64,000 bases of DNA from Absidia repens (Eukaryota; Mucoromycota; Mucoromycetes; Mucorales; Cunninghamellaceae), in assembly GCA_002105175.1 (NCBI GenBank), contig MCGE01000029.1, forward strand, positions 310,001-374,000, read 5' to 3'. A program made the translations under genes and the position numbers. Shown in pieces: positions 1-12,483 of the stretch; position 1 is the first letter of the stretch; each line of letters begins with the position of its first letter. Under the pieces are notes generated by a model that did no database searches, had not been told where the DNA came from, and was given only the letters and a program-made list of their open reading frames with translations.

Positions 1-218
1 GTAATATGCGAGGAATCATAAATAGACAAAAGGATAACAATAATAATATAAAAGGTGTGGTAAGAGATATGTCAAAAGTAGATACAAAAAAAAAAAAGAA
101 AGAAAGAGATGAAGGTTGATAAAAATATATCTATAAGTGTGTGCGAGTGTGTATAAAAGTAATGGGATAGATCATGGTAATAATAATAAAGATGGGTGAA
201 AGGAGATAGTCAAAACCT

Positions 219-1681
219 TTAGCCAGTAAAAATCTTGAAGATTAAATATAAACATGCACCAATGAATCTAATCGCAGCTAAACCAGCAACACTCCATAAT
301 AAAGCCCCCTATTTAAAACATAACAATACATTGGATATTAGTAATTCTACCTTTCATCACCATCATACATTATCATCATTTTCTTTTTTCTTACCATGTA
401 ATAATCCGCACGAGTATTTTTGAGGTCATCGCTCCAAAGGTCAGATGTGTTTGTAATTGCTACCACCAAAATCATATTGGAGAGGATCCAGCCCAGCACC
501 AATCGAGTTCTAAATGCCTTGTAATAATCTTCTTGTTTTGTTTTTGCATCACGATGTGTTTCTTCCACCTTGACGACTTTCCGTAAATCCAATAATGCCT
601 CTTCGTACTGTTCATTCAAATCCTTCTGTTCGGTTGGTGCTTCTACTTCCACAGTATGAGTACCATCTTTATCCTTTTTGGTCTTGACTACACCAAGATC
701 GGTCGCCACGCTGCTGTCCCCCTTGGTCCCCCATGATACATCGTGTGTGTTGCAGAAAGCGTAAATGTTGAGAATATTGACAAAACTAGCGGACATCAGA
801 ACGTATTGTAAAAGACTACTGAACATATGCCAAGGATCCAAAAATAAGACACTCGCCACAAAGTACATCACATAAGTCGAGACCACCGATACCAAAATAT
901 TTCTGAAGGTTGATTCTTTCAAGAGGGTCAATATCGTGCCATCCGAGTCCTGCCAAGATGTTACGACGTTGGAGATGCTCACATAGGTGATCCATCCAGT
1001 GCAAAATAGAAGCTAGTGACATAAAAAACAGAAAAAAAGTGTTCAGTTCACGCCCAGTGTTTCCTGCACCCACAACGCTCCATTGCCATTTCAGAACTTA
1101 CGTAGCCCATAATCAGACTCAGGCACAACATGATAATAGTATACGCTGTCTTGAATCCTTGTGGTCGATTACCTAAGGCAAGCACCTGGAAAAAAAGGGG
1201 GGAAATGAGAGAATTAGTATACCATATAATAGTTATATACAAGCGTATTTCATATAGTACTTACGAATTGCACAATCAACAAGAAGAGATAAACGTAATT
1301 TAGGACAATATGCACGATTTGTCCTATGGTATCGGAGAAAGGCTTTTTGTTCAATCCTGGGTCATAAATGGCAGTGGACATGATATAAAACACCAAGTAG
1401 TAATTTCCCTAATAAAGATGGATGAAAGAGGATGAGCACGTCAAATCGGTGGATGTAGGGAGATTATCTTACCAGTGCAAACCAAGAGAAAAACAAGTTC
1501 ACAAGTTGATAGAGATCTTCCACCATGAAAAACAGTTTCCGGAAAATGTTATGATCAGAAGACCATACTTTTCGCCAATGCACCATAGAATAGATACCAG
1601 CGAAAAAGGAACCATTCAGCCATCGTCGTCGTTGTGAGATGAATTCAGGAACCTAAAAAATAAAGAAAGAGAGACGAGACG

Positions 1682-1717
<36 letters not shown>

Positions 1718-3616
1718 CAGCCGGTGACTTAAATAGAAAAAAAAAAAAAAAAAAGAACCAAAAATTATGCACAACGCTTACATTATCAGGCACGTCAGTT
1801 TCCCCAAAGGCATTGGAAACGTAATGTAAAGTCCATGATGCGTCCTTCTTCGCCACCAATTCATAACATAAAATACGATCTTCGGCAAGGTACATATTGG
1901 CTTCAAAAATCCCAGCATCGCTACCATGAAGGACTTCACCGAGGAAGTATTTTTCCAGAGGACCTCGACCATTGACATCATTTTGAAGAGCAGAGTAACG
2001 GTAGGCAGAGAAGGCACCAGGAAGCACAGAAATATAACCAAACACAGACTCCAATGGTTTATCCAAGATATTGGACATCTAATGGAAGGAGGATAAATGG
2101 GTTTAGGCTTGTTTTGGCATTTTTTTTTTTTTTTCATTTCCATGCATAAAAATTTATTATTACCTTGTACTCAAAGTTTTGAGCAGCGACAAGAGGATTC
2201 AAAAGAGCAATCCCAGCAGTTCCAGTCAAGGCTCTGATTTCACCACAAGCCCCAGCACATTGACTATTGATATCGAATGTTTTCCACAAATGGTAAATGG
2301 AGGTATGTCCAGGTCTGGTACCAACGTCAAGCAGGATACAAACATTTGGTCTGATGCATGGGCCAAAGGCTTGGAAAAACCACCGGTGAGAGTTGATTTT
2401 CTTTTGATTTTTTTCCTTGAGACAAAACAACACTTGGCATGGTACAATCCCTTTGTCGGCTCGTTTGACTTTCATATCAGGATCAATGGAGATTTGTGTC
2501 GTGTGCTATATTTATTTTTTTTTTATAAAAAAAAAAAAGTTGACGTGTTAGGCACTAAGGAGTTTTCTACTGTTCCTCCTTGATATTATTTTTGGAAACT
2601 TACTTCGTATATATGCGCTGTCACTGGTTTGTCACCCACGATATTTTTGGCCAGACCTAAGAATAGTAAAAATACAATAGAGAAAAAAAAAAGAAGTGTG
2701 ATTGATATGGATCTGATCTGCAGGGGGGCTGTTCCCTTTCTTCCCATTTTCCTCCCATTTCTTACCTTCTTGATATACCCCTAAAGCAGCCAATAAAGAG
2801 AGCGTTCGCGGATGGATTTTGGTCCGACCATCACTGACAATACAAACAACCACTTTTTCCCAACCACGACTTCCCCAAGTCTTTGACTTGTCCCGGGAAC
2901 AAAGATGGGCAATGTTTTTCATCACACCATGCATAGTACGAGCAAATAAGACTTCATCTTCCTACACACAGAAAAAAAAAAAAAAAAAAAAAGTCATTAG
3001 CCAACATCATTTTTCTTTTCACCCGTTTTGAGCAAGGATGACCTACGTTGTACATGGTAAGGACAATAAACAATTCAGTTTCACGATTCATCAGCTGTTG
3101 TCGTAATTGATATTTTTCTTCAATAAACTTGGCCGGGTCGCATGTTGCTGCCGTATACCGCATATGAGTGAATTCGTGCGCATCTCGTCTCTGGACAGTT
3201 TGCAAGTATTTTGTAGGGACCGGATTTTCAAGCACCAAATTACCACCTGTAAGTTTTACTTTGCGTGTTGTCTTGTATCGTCTGGCTTGTCTTCGTGGAG
3301 CTTCACCGTAATATGGCATACCATTTTGGAATCCTCCACCACCATGCATATAGCCAGGGATAGGAGGCGTCGGGGCCATACCACCATGACTGCCCATTGT
3401 AGGAGAATTATTAAAGTGAATGTTGTTTGGGCGGTTCATGACACCAGGGCTGGGAGCTTGTGTCAATAATGGCTGATTCATTCTGTCGTTACTGATGGGG
3501 TCTTGGAAACCAGAATCATAAGAGTGCAAAGGATGATCGGCGAATCTTGTTACTGGTGGAGGTCTTGGAGAGTTGTTCCCATAATCATCATGATGATACT
3601 GATCACGATATGACAT
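219..3616 (-). CDS. CHS: Chitin synthase (division 1, class I-III type)
   Basis: Membrane glycosyltransferase that polymerises UDP-GlcNAc into cell-wall chitin. I read ten coding exons giving roughly 850 residues. The order is a disordered Pro/Gly/Asn-rich N-terminus (about 1-115), the chitin synthase N-terminal region ending in [13 protein letters not shown], then [10 protein letters not shown], the catalytic segments DVGTRPG and [12 protein letters not shown], the signature QRRRW at about 1620, and several C-terminal membrane segments. The last intron (about 292-389) is easy to miss. Reading through it gives a false basic tail, whereas splicing adds a final exon with a hydrophobic segment ending IFKIFTG and the stop at 219-221, matching family C-termini. 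The start at 3616 is the first ATG after a probable 5'UTR intron (3620-3719). The family and the hyphal-wall role are secure. The exact class (I, II or III) is not decided. Confidence 0.93.
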
Positions 3617-4606
3617 TTTCTATAATGTAATGCAAATCACATATATATAAAATAAAATAAAAATCCGTCAGTTGGCTTTGTTTTTTCGATTTTAGTAGTA
3701 AAATGATTGTTGCTCTTACCTTGCTACTTTTTTTTGTTATCTTTTGATAAATGGTGACAAATAAAAGCAGTATTTAATTTAAAAAATGAGAAAGAGAAGA
3801 AAAGAAATCAATAAAAAAAAAGGAAGGAGTAAGAAAAAGGGGCAAATTGTAAATTGGGAAAAAAAAACTCTAATTATATTCAATGTGACACAAACTGCCA
3901 TTCAAGAATGATTGGCTAAAATGGTAGAAAAGACCTACGTAAAAGCTGATCTGCTTAAATGTTCATATCCAAAAAGAGGTGAATTGTCTAAATGATCATC
4001 ATTGTCCTTCAGTTTTGATCATGGACTGAATGGACAGTGAATTTCACCTTGGTGTTTGTTTATTAGCTGGTACTCTATATCATATTACAACACAATAACA
4101 ATTATCAAATGGCCTTGTATCACTTCCAGACTCTAATGTTTAAATTACTTTTTTATTTTATTTTCGCAGTTGCTTCATTTAGTATAGTTCATTGTAACCC
4201 TACACTCAATCCACCACCCTCCACCAGCCACTCGCACGCGTCCTTAATTTCACCATACCATATCTATTACTCTATTTAAATGGTGGTGATCCAAGCAAAA
4301 TAGACTTTTTTTTTTAAAGACGTACCACTATATATATATACTTAAGAACCATCCTTCATCTAAATCTAATTTATTACAGCCAATACAGAAGAATAAAGAT
4401 GAGTAAATAAATAAAAAAAAAAAGCTGATGATTTACTGAGAATCTGGGCCTCTGACTTCATGACAATGACCATACACCGCTTCCACGCACTGATAATTTC
4501 AAAAGTTACTTCATTTACAAGCAACTACACCTTCCAAAACTTGTGCTCATCGTGTATGGAAGGTATTCTATTGATACAAGTAACAAACATGCTCACACAC
4601 ACGAAG
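3617..4606. promoter_or_regulatory. Chitin synthase upstream region
   Basis: Non-coding stretch upstream of the minus-strand chitin synthase. It contains a probable 5'UTR intron read on the minus strand (GTAAGAGC donor at about 3719, TATAG acceptor at 3620) that ends just before the start codon. Further out are AT-rich sequence and homopolymer A/T runs. I see no convincing gene or RNA in it. Confidence 0.5.
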
Positions 4607-4927
4607 CATAATGCGATATGCGTTGAAGTCAATGAATACATAAACTATGTTCAAAGGAGGTCTTTTATTGGGGCGAAAAAAAAAGGCAAGGGGATCTATC
4701 AAATTCATTGACAAGATGTCTACACTAATAACACCACTAACTACTATCCATTCCATAATGCGATATACGTTGAAGTCAAGAAATATAATAAACTATGTTC
4801 AAGAGAGGCATTTTATTGGTTAAAAAAAAAAAGAGAAAAAAAAAAGGCAGGAGAGGGGAGGGGAGAGGACTAATAATGCATTGCCAAGTTGTCTACACTA
4901 ATAACACCACTAACTACTATCCATTCT
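4607..4927. repeat. Tandem duplication of the SR-gene 3' end
   Basis: Two diverged copies of about 150-170 bp lie head to tail. Copy 1 (about 4607-4756) and copy 2 (about 4757-4927) share the block with AAACTATGTTCAA followed by TTTTATTGG, then TTGTC/ATGTC TACACTAATAACACC and ACTAACTACTATCCATTC. The last block in copy 2 is the stop codon and final codons of the SR gene (stop at 4910). Copy 1 therefore carries a duplicated terminal coding fragment plus 3'UTR lying downstream of the live stop. TTTTATTGG on the plus strand reads as CCAATAAAA on the transcribed strand, so each copy brings its own polyadenylation signal. Confidence 0.8.
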
Positions 4928-6535
4928 GACGGGGCTTTTGCTAAGGGATCGTCGAGGGCTAATACCACCTTCTTGAGGAGCGGAATCTTGTTTGTCACGA
5001 TTTTCTTGTTGATCACGGCCAGAATCTGATCGACGACGTACTGGAGATGGAGAGGATCGTCGACGTCGTGTAGGTGATCTGGAGCGACGAGGTGATACAG
5101 AGCGTGAATAAGTTCTACGGCGATGGCTACGTTCATGACGAGGAGAGCGGGAGCGAGACCTATAACTGCCAGATCCTCTATCTCCACCACCACGGCGGCC
5201 ACTATCAAGTTAAAAGGTCATATGAGAAAAAGAATTGCATATCATGACCGTATCCTTTTTTCGTTTTTTTAACTTACGAACAATCCTGGGCTCTATGACC
5301 GGTTTCCCCACATTCACTAAATACATAAATTCAAAGATTAACGACGGTAATGTTTGATTGCCATTTGTTTTTATAAATGACTTACAAGCAACGGTTTTCA
5401 CTAAATCTTTGAGCTCTTTCGCCACTACCCATGGGTAAGGAGCTAAATAGACAAAGAGAGAGAGAGAGAGATAGAAAAAAAATGCATTTTGTTAGTACCG
5501 CAAAATGAGATAATCAGCTAAATCCTGTTTCCGCAATATTTCCGATTCCCCGTCATCACTTTACCATTCACGGGCGCTATTGCCGGCAGAATTGAGGGAA
5601 AGAAGAAAAAGAATAAAAAGAATGATTTGATCAGTATTGCTGGAATGAGCAAGTCAATATTGATGGGCACTTACAAATGGCCTATAGAAATTAAGTACAA
5701 TAAAGCCGTTAGTAAAAAAAAAAAAAAAATCCCTCCGTCCCCTCATATCATGCCCATATAATTTGTTTATATTTACCTGATTCACCACAGTTATAGCAAC
5801 ATCGTTGGGGTCCATCATTACCATGGTCACGCATACGTTCACGGTCATCACCTCCACGTTCACGTTCGCGGTCGCCTGTCTTTCGCTTTCTTGCCATATC
5901 TACGATAATACGATCACCTTCGAGTTTGTAGCCATCTAGGCGACGCATCGCATCACTAGCATCTATAGATCATGGGAGAAATGGTAGTTAGTAAATCACA
6001 AATGAGGGAATGAGATTCATAGCGAGCATCATATATTCGTTAGTTTACCGCGAGCATCCTAAACGACAATAAAGATGAACAGGTTAGATCAGTCATACTA
6101 TTGTCTATATTCCGTCTATTCGTTTTGCTTTCTTACGTCAAATTCAACGAAGGCATACGAATCCTAATCATAAAAACAGGAAAAAGATGAATAATTTTGC
6201 TGTCTTGAGATCCATACTATCAAGTGTAAATGATTTTTTTGCGCTAGTTTGACTACAAGGGAATAAAATCATCTTACCAAAAAAGCCAGATCCTTGATAT
6301 GACCATATCGACTGAAGAGACTTTTCAAGTCACGTTCACGTACATAACGATTAAGTTTACCTATGCCGCATTAAAAAGGTAATCCATGCTGAGTGAGTGA
6401 ATCCATCCTAACTCTTGTCTTCCTTCAGCGTCCCTCTCCCCCCTCCCAACCAACCCAAAAAAAAAACAAAAAAACAAATTTACCAATATAGAGTCTGGCA
6501 CCAGCGTCGCGCCGATCTCTTCTAGAATAAGACAT
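4910..6535 (-). CDS. SR-type splicing factor with RRM, two CCHC zinc knuckles and RS tail
   Basis: Probable nuclear pre-mRNA splicing factor resembling plant RSZ32/33 and animal SRSF7-type proteins. Ten exons give about 254 residues. The N-terminal RRM (about 14-85) has RNP2-like LYIGKL and an RNP1-like DSYAFVEF. Two zinc knuckles follow, CYNCGESGHFAREC (about 114-126) and CFECGETGHRAQDC (about 144-157), then an RS domain rich in SRSRSP and RRSRSP repeats. Several exons are tiny: 27 nt, 10 nt (6049-6058), 7 nt (5675-5681) and 12 nt (5565-5576). All are flanked by GT/AG and are needed to complete the RRM or the first knuckle. The start at 6535 gives the MSYSRRDRR N-terminus. Alternative splicing is plausible but not shown. 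Confidence in the family is high and the exact orthologue is open. Confidence 0.9.
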
Positions 6536-7260
6536 GACAGCTATATATATTTTTATATAAAAAAAAGAGGCTAGAAAAAAAAAAAGGTGGTAGGAAGGAT
6601 TAAAGAAAGGAGAAGAAAGAATAGAAAAAAAAAAGGAGAATATAAAATAATAAAAAAATCTAACTCCTGCGGCGTTTCAAATATGTCAGTCGCATCAAAT
6701 GGCGCCCCGTCGTGCTAAAGGTGTGTGGTGTGTGATGCTTGATATTACCTAAAGGGAAGATAAAAAAAAAACAACTTTGTAATAGTCAATGCATTGTATA
6801 TTTTTATTTGAAGTGAGCGGAGAAGCAAAAAGTAAAGGAGAAGGAAGATCACTTAAAAGTATCAAAGTAAATATGGAATAAGTGGGCTAGATTTTCCAAG
6901 ACGTTGAAAAGTGCCAAATGCAACCTAACACAAAAAGGCTGTTATCATCATAACATCTTTTAGCATTTAGAACCCGTGTAATTTTGTTGTTGCTTTTTTT
7001 TTTATTGCCTTCATATAGTTTCTTGGATTCTTTCCACCTATCATAGATAATGTTGTTTAAAGAATATTGTAGTCCTTCTTACCTTTTACTCAATGCATGA
7101 AAACATAAAAGAGCGGCATTTCAAAACTAAAAAAAAATAAGCTCAACAGATATAGCTGTCAAAGACAAAAATAACAAGACCAGTATTCACCCAACAACAA
7201 ACATATTAAAACACAACAAAACAAAACAATGGGATAACCAAATAAAAGAAAGTACTTTTT
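6536..7260. promoter_or_regulatory. Gap between uL22 gene and SR gene
   Basis: Holds the SR gene promoter and leader on the minus strand. An acceptor-like ATATATAG lies just 5' of the SR start, and a possible donor (GGTAATATC on the minus strand, about 6745) suggests a 5'UTR intron. Also contains homopolymer A/T runs. No gene or RNA is recognised. Confidence 0.4.
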
Positions 7261-7261
7261 T

Positions 7262-7267
7262 TTTATT
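7262..7267 (-). terminator. Polyadenylation signal of uL22 gene
   Basis: TTTATT on the plus strand reads as AATAAA on the coding strand, 24-29 nt beyond the stop codon. Confidence 0.6.
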
Positions 7268-7290
7268 CATTCAAACAAAAGAAACAGAAT

Positions 7291-8142
7291 TTAAGCACGA
7301 GCCAAACGGGCGTTGCGGGCCAATTGACGAGCGTTGAGACGTTGGACCTTCTTGTCAGTAGCCTTGGGGACAACGGCATCCTTTTCAGTGAGGATAACTT
7401 CAATGTGAGAAGGAGTGGTCATGTAAGGGTTGATACGACCGTGAGCACGGTAAGTACGACGACGGTGCTTGGGAGCTTGGTTGACGATGACACTGGAGAT
7501 GTAAAGTTGGTCAAGTTCCAAACCCTTAGCCTACACACGCACACACACACACACAAAGAAAAAAGGGGGAAGATAAGTCATTTGGTCTAATTACCCTACA
7601 ACATTATTCAATTTTTTTTATTACTTACTTCAGCGTTGGATTCAGCGTTCTTCAACAAGTCAGTGATGAACTTGACGGACTTGACGGGCCAGCGACCTTG
7701 GGTAGTACCGAATTGGTTGACTTGGGGAGTACGACCAACACCACCGTTGAAGCGACGGAAAGGAATGGCAGCCTTGTGTTCAGTGACGTTGGACAAGTAA
7801 GTGTAGGCCTTGGACAACTTCATACCTTGAACAGCAGCGGCAACTTCGTGGGTGTTCTTGAACTATAGGAAGGCAAAAAAAAAAAAAAAAAGTCAGTATG
7901 AAAAATCAAGTCCCTCCTACTTTTTTTTTGGTAATACGTACGTGGACACGGAGGTAACCACCACGAGACTTGGCAGCTAAAAGAATACAATAATAATGTC
8001 AGTAACGTAGTTTCTATATGTATATATCGGTATGTGTGTTCCATCGCATAGTGCCAAGATCAGCTTGACTGATCGTGTTTTTCTTTCTCTGTTCTAGTTT
8101 ACCCTTAGCGGCGTTAGTAGGAGCAGCGGCGTATCTGACCAT
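7291..8142 (-). CDS. RPL17: 60S ribosomal protein L17 (uL22)
   Basis: Component of the large ribosomal subunit lining the peptide exit tunnel. Four coding exons give about 184 residues, the normal eukaryotic length. They read [13 protein letters not shown], then [12 protein letters not shown], then the long exon with [12 protein letters not shown] and [10 protein letters not shown], and finally the exon with [20 protein letters not shown], which is the most conserved uL22 stretch. The start at 8142 matches the family. A probable 5'UTR intron (8151-8371, GTAAGATA donor and TGTAG acceptor) ends eight bases before the ATG, as is common in ribosomal protein genes. Confidence 0.97.
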
Positions 8143-9869
8143 GGTAAAGTCTACAATACAAAAAAAAAAAAAAAAAAAAAAAAAGAGAGAGATTAGTCCA
8201 ATGGTTACCGTCACTATTTTTTTTCTGTCATCCATATCCCACATCCATCATCCATCCATCTAATATTATCTATCCATTTGCTTCATAAATCATTGCATGA
8301 TAGTATCCTTATCCGAATGGATGATGATGGTGTTTGGTAGATCTGCTTTTACTTAGACGATAATATCTTACCTTTGTAAAATAATACGACGTCGAAAGAG
8401 GAGGAATCTAACACGATTTTCGAAAACTCCCTCAAGACATGGCAATCCCCACCTTGGAATTTCCCAATCATATTCAATCGCCGCTAACCGGTCCGGGAGC
8501 TTTTTTGTGCCAAAACCAGCAAATCAGACTACAAAGTTCCAAAGAGCGCTTTGCGCAGAATGGAATTCATACCATACTATACCATACCATACCAATAAAT
8601 TTGCAAAAGGGTACGTGCTGTTATTGTGTTGTATCGTATTGTATTGTGAAGTATGATGGTGCAAAATGCGTAAAAAGGGACAGGTATAGGAGATATCCAC
8701 TAATGTTGAATTTATTTTAAGCCTCGAAGCAGAATATCGTTATGATAGAAATCCCTTCCAACTTGCTAGAGTTCATCAAAGGAATCATGCTGCGTGTGGT
8801 CATGAAATAGAAAACAGTGGAGTAAAAATAAAGGGTCACCAAAAAAGAAGGCGCGGCGATTGAAAATAAGACCGCAGAATGGTATGTAGATTAATAAATT
8901 ACTATCTTGTTAACCTTTCAATATTACCACATAGAAAATCCACCATCATACTGGATGGAGGTTCAATATGATGTATCCAAGATCTGAAAAACCAAATACT
9001 TACTCTGGAGAAGTCTGGTGACTGGTGGCTAATGACTGCGCTTGATTTCTTTGAGTATCGAGGGATATTTATCATTTGACGAAAAAATTGGTCGAATCAG
9101 ATCTTTGTATAATTTGACCAGCTTCATGAAATGAAGTAAACTGCTCTCAAAAAAAGGCTTTTGTATGAAAAGACGCCATTTTCCATTAGTTCGTTATCCC
9201 TGAAAGTCGTCGTAACTCATTTGATCAAATAGATGATGATACACACAAATCGAGTTTGTTTGTTTTTTAAAAAAAAAATCATTGTAGTTCATTGATTCAC
9301 ACTCCGGTTGCATGATTTTCTCCTCTTTGCCTCTTTCCACCACTTGTTCTCTCTGCTTTAGCTTGAGAACACCATTGGGTAATTGTCAAACTGGTGAAGC
9401 TTATGATCAAGGATGTTTAAATGACATGAGGAACTCCTGATATTTTCGATTCGTGATTTGGAAACAAAGTTGCCTTGGTTTAGTGTCAGTGTTCTGGTGG
9501 TGTGTATTAACATCTGGATAAAATCCGCCTCGCAAGTACATACTACAAGAAACAACGGCTAATTATTCTCTATTATACATAGTACGATGTACATATCTTT
9601 TGATAGCACTGTCACTTTAAATTAGTGTTAATCGCCATCATACCACTGCAAAGCATTGAACAGTATTGTCTTATACGCTGCTGAACCCTATCCACTCATA
9701 CTTTGTAAATCGATGAATTTTTTTTTTAATTCAACAGATGGTTGAGATTTCTATCATGAAAAGAGAAATACCACGCTGACAATGTTGTATGGTGTTGCTT
9801 GTATGAAGCAACAAAACAGAGGAGGGAGATTTCCTTTTTTGTGTGGCAAACTAATCCTCACTGAGCAAC
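8143..9869. other. Long gene-free region upstream of uL22
   Basis: Contains the uL22 promoter and its 5'UTR intron (8151-8371). Beyond about 8450 it is AT-rich non-coding DNA with short direct repeats such as the CCATA units near 8570-8600. Open frames here are short and lack recognisable domains or splice continuity. I see no RNA gene. Confidence 0.5.
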
Positions 9870-10430
9870 CAGAAAAATGTTTTCACGCCCCGCCCACGTG
9901 AAATGTTTATTTTTCTCCCTCTCCGCCTTTTTTAATTTTTTGGCTCTTTCTCTTCCTTTTGATTATTATTTTTTTCTCTTCATTTTTTCTTCAGCATTCA
10001 ACTTCTATGGGATTTTCTTGGACTCAGAATGGTATCAGGACTAGTTTAGAAGGGTTTCCAACTCAGGGATTACAAGATGCATGGGGAAACCCTTTCATTT
10101 TGGATCTAGGATTTAGAACCACCATTAGTTGGTTTTTTGGAGTCTTCATTAGCTTAGTTTAGTTTTAGCTTGACCATAGTCTATATGTATATATCTGAAT
10201 AAAATATGCCTCTTTTCACTTGTTTTAATGAAATATGTCCCATTAGTCTTTATCATGTCTACTACAAGAGATCCCTTTTTATCATCGCTTCATTATATTA
10301 GTGTTGACCATTCTTCAGTCTTCCCTCATGCTACCTCCATTAAATCCCTAGTTATAATGAACCTCCCCCACCTTTAGTTTATTTTGGCCATATTGCTGCA
10401 ATAAACTATGTTCGTTTTATTAACCATCTT
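9870..10430 (+). repeat. Dispersed CACGTG-headed repeat, copy A
   Basis: Full-length-looking copy of the repeat family described in the findings. The CCGCCCACGTG head is at 9890-9900, followed by about 100 bp of T/C-rich sequence, the conserved core around 10040-10165 (TTACAAGATGCATGGGG at about 10070), AATAAA at 10198-10203, then the tail with a second AATAAA at 10400-10405. It matches copies B and D closely in the core. An open frame crosses the core but has no start codon shared with the other copies. Confidence 0.8.
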
Positions 10431-12397
10431 CTGACTCACTATATAGTAAGCAAAGACGTTACTGTGGTTATAGTTTGAATGTTTTATCAAACACTTGCTT
10501 TCTATATTACACAAAATGACCACGTTTTCCTCCCAGAGCTATAACACCTAGTTGGCAGCCTCAGGTCAATTGATATGAATTGTGAACATACTTCTGCTCG
10601 ATCAATAATAGTAATGGACCCAAATTGTGTCATGAGTATAGCCACCCGTTATAAGCTCTTTTTCTCCATGTTTAAGAACTACTTCTGCCGGCGGGTGTTT
10701 TATTTTATTTTTTTCCACACTTACAAAACTTCTCAATTAGGCGAGACGCTGGGCGCGCGGTGGTTCGGCACCTATGAAGCTGTCCATAAAAAATGCAAAT
10801 ACATAGGTAAATACCCCTGACATCAAGGTGTGCCATTCGCATATGGCATTTAGTGATCTCCTGATGATGATGTCCGAGCGGCCACTAAAAAAAAATCGAT
10901 GAAATTTTTGTCGTTCATAAATTTCCTTCTTTCATATCTCTTTCCCATCCATTGCAGTTCCTCATCTTGGTATATTCACGTTTTCTTTATCCTTACTACG
11001 TTAACTGCTGTATACCATAACTTGTATTCTTAGATCACCATACCCAGGAAAAAAAGAAGTGTGACCTCCTGATAATGAAACACTATTAACCCCCCTCCCC
11101 GCTTTGAAAATATGACAATGCATGGTAAGATGAAAAAAGGTGCAAACAAACAAAAAAAAAAGGTCAACGCCAAATGTAATTACAACACGGACGGGTCTTA
11201 TTTGGAGACAATAAGTAGAAGCACCTTCTTTTTTTGGTGATTGGGCGGTCTTTTTTGTTTAAATTTTATTCCAACTGGGGACACACGCCACGCGGGAAAC
11301 AATCAAGATCATGGCTTGGCGGCGGTGTTTTTGGCGGTTTGTTAGCTAGTATATATGTAGTAGATTAGATTAGAAACATTTATCCCTGTAGTTTTAGATA
11401 GCCTTCTCTCTTATTTTATTTTGCTTTGATAATGATGTTACCGTTGGCGATTATTTATTTATTTATTTTGAAAATTGGGCGAGATTGGCAAATGATGATT
11501 TGATTTTTAGGCTTTGATATTGATAAAGGCAACCATGTGTGTAAACTAGTGAATAGTGTGGAATGGTGATGGTGGTGATTTGACAATGTAGATAAAGTTT
11601 CGGTGATAAATATGACGTTAAGGATGAAAAAAAGGTACCAGATCACTGGTTTCAAACGAACAAAAAAACCAAAAATTGTTGTGTGTAACCGCGAGAAATA
11701 AACATTTACACCAAGAATAATTGCAGTAACTCGTGGTTATGGAAATGAAGAAACGAGTCCGTAGCAAATAAAGTATAAACAAAGAAAAAAAAAAAGGAAA
11801 ATGAAAAAAAAGTAAATCCCTGATACATCGAGAAAGGCGTGGGGCCGATCGAAATTGGATGGAGACACCGTTCATCCATGTTTCATTTGATTTCCAGGTC
11901 ACACAATAGGATTCGGTTTATAAAAAGAAACCAGAGACTGTAATTGGACTTCCGATGTGAATCACTACCGCATGACTTACACACCACTTTTTTTTAATAT
12001 TGGGCGAAATCTCGGATGTGCAATGGCCACGATTAATTTTTTTAGTTTTATTCATATAAGATACTGATGACAAATATTTTCGTGGTGGGAGAGTTTTAGA
12101 ATGTTAGGGCAAGCATGAAAAAAAGAAAGAAAAACGTGCCAAGTATCACCAGAGGTCTCGAGCTGCAGAAATAAATTCAAATCCCGTCAGATGCCAAATC
12201 TCGATTGGTCCCAAAAAATCTCTCTATTATAACCCATTTTCTTCTGTTCTTTTCTTTTTTACCTCTTTCTTTCCATTTCTTTCCTATCTCCTTTTTTTCT
12301 TTTGTTTTTGTCTTTGTAGTAACATTACATTTACACACTTTTTTATTTACATATAAAAAAAAAATTCCTATTGTAAAAAAGGGGTACTTCTTTTATT
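10431..12397. promoter_or_regulatory. Upstream region of the velvet gene
   Basis: About 2 kb of non-coding sequence between repeat copy A and the velvet start. The segment 11220-11350 is locally GC-richer, with several GGCGG motifs. The last 200 bp before the ATG is strongly pyrimidine-rich (TTTCTTTTC-type), typical of leaders in this window. No gene or RNA is recognised. Confidence 0.4.
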
Positions 12398-12449
12398 ATG
12401 ATACCATATTACCACGGTGGATACCTTCCAATCGACAATCAGCAGCAGC

Positions 12450-12483
<34 letters not shown>

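Noticed and set aside
235..423. Plus-strand frame at the left edge
   Set aside because: It lies antisense to the last intron and final exon of the chitin synthase gene.
816..1073. Minus-strand frame containing [18 protein letters not shown] residues
   Set aside because: Most of it is intron sequence (GTAAGT donor near 1102, CACTAG acceptor near 1015); the true exon is in another frame.
9959..10162. 67-codon open frame spanning repeat copy A
   Set aside because: Its start lies in the T-rich tract and is not shared with other copies. Copies B and D have an upstream stop and no ATG, so I treat it as part of a repeat, not a gene.
12150..12200. TTCAAATCCC resembling a tRNA T-loop
   Set aside because: No matching acceptor, D-arm or anticodon stem can be folded around it.
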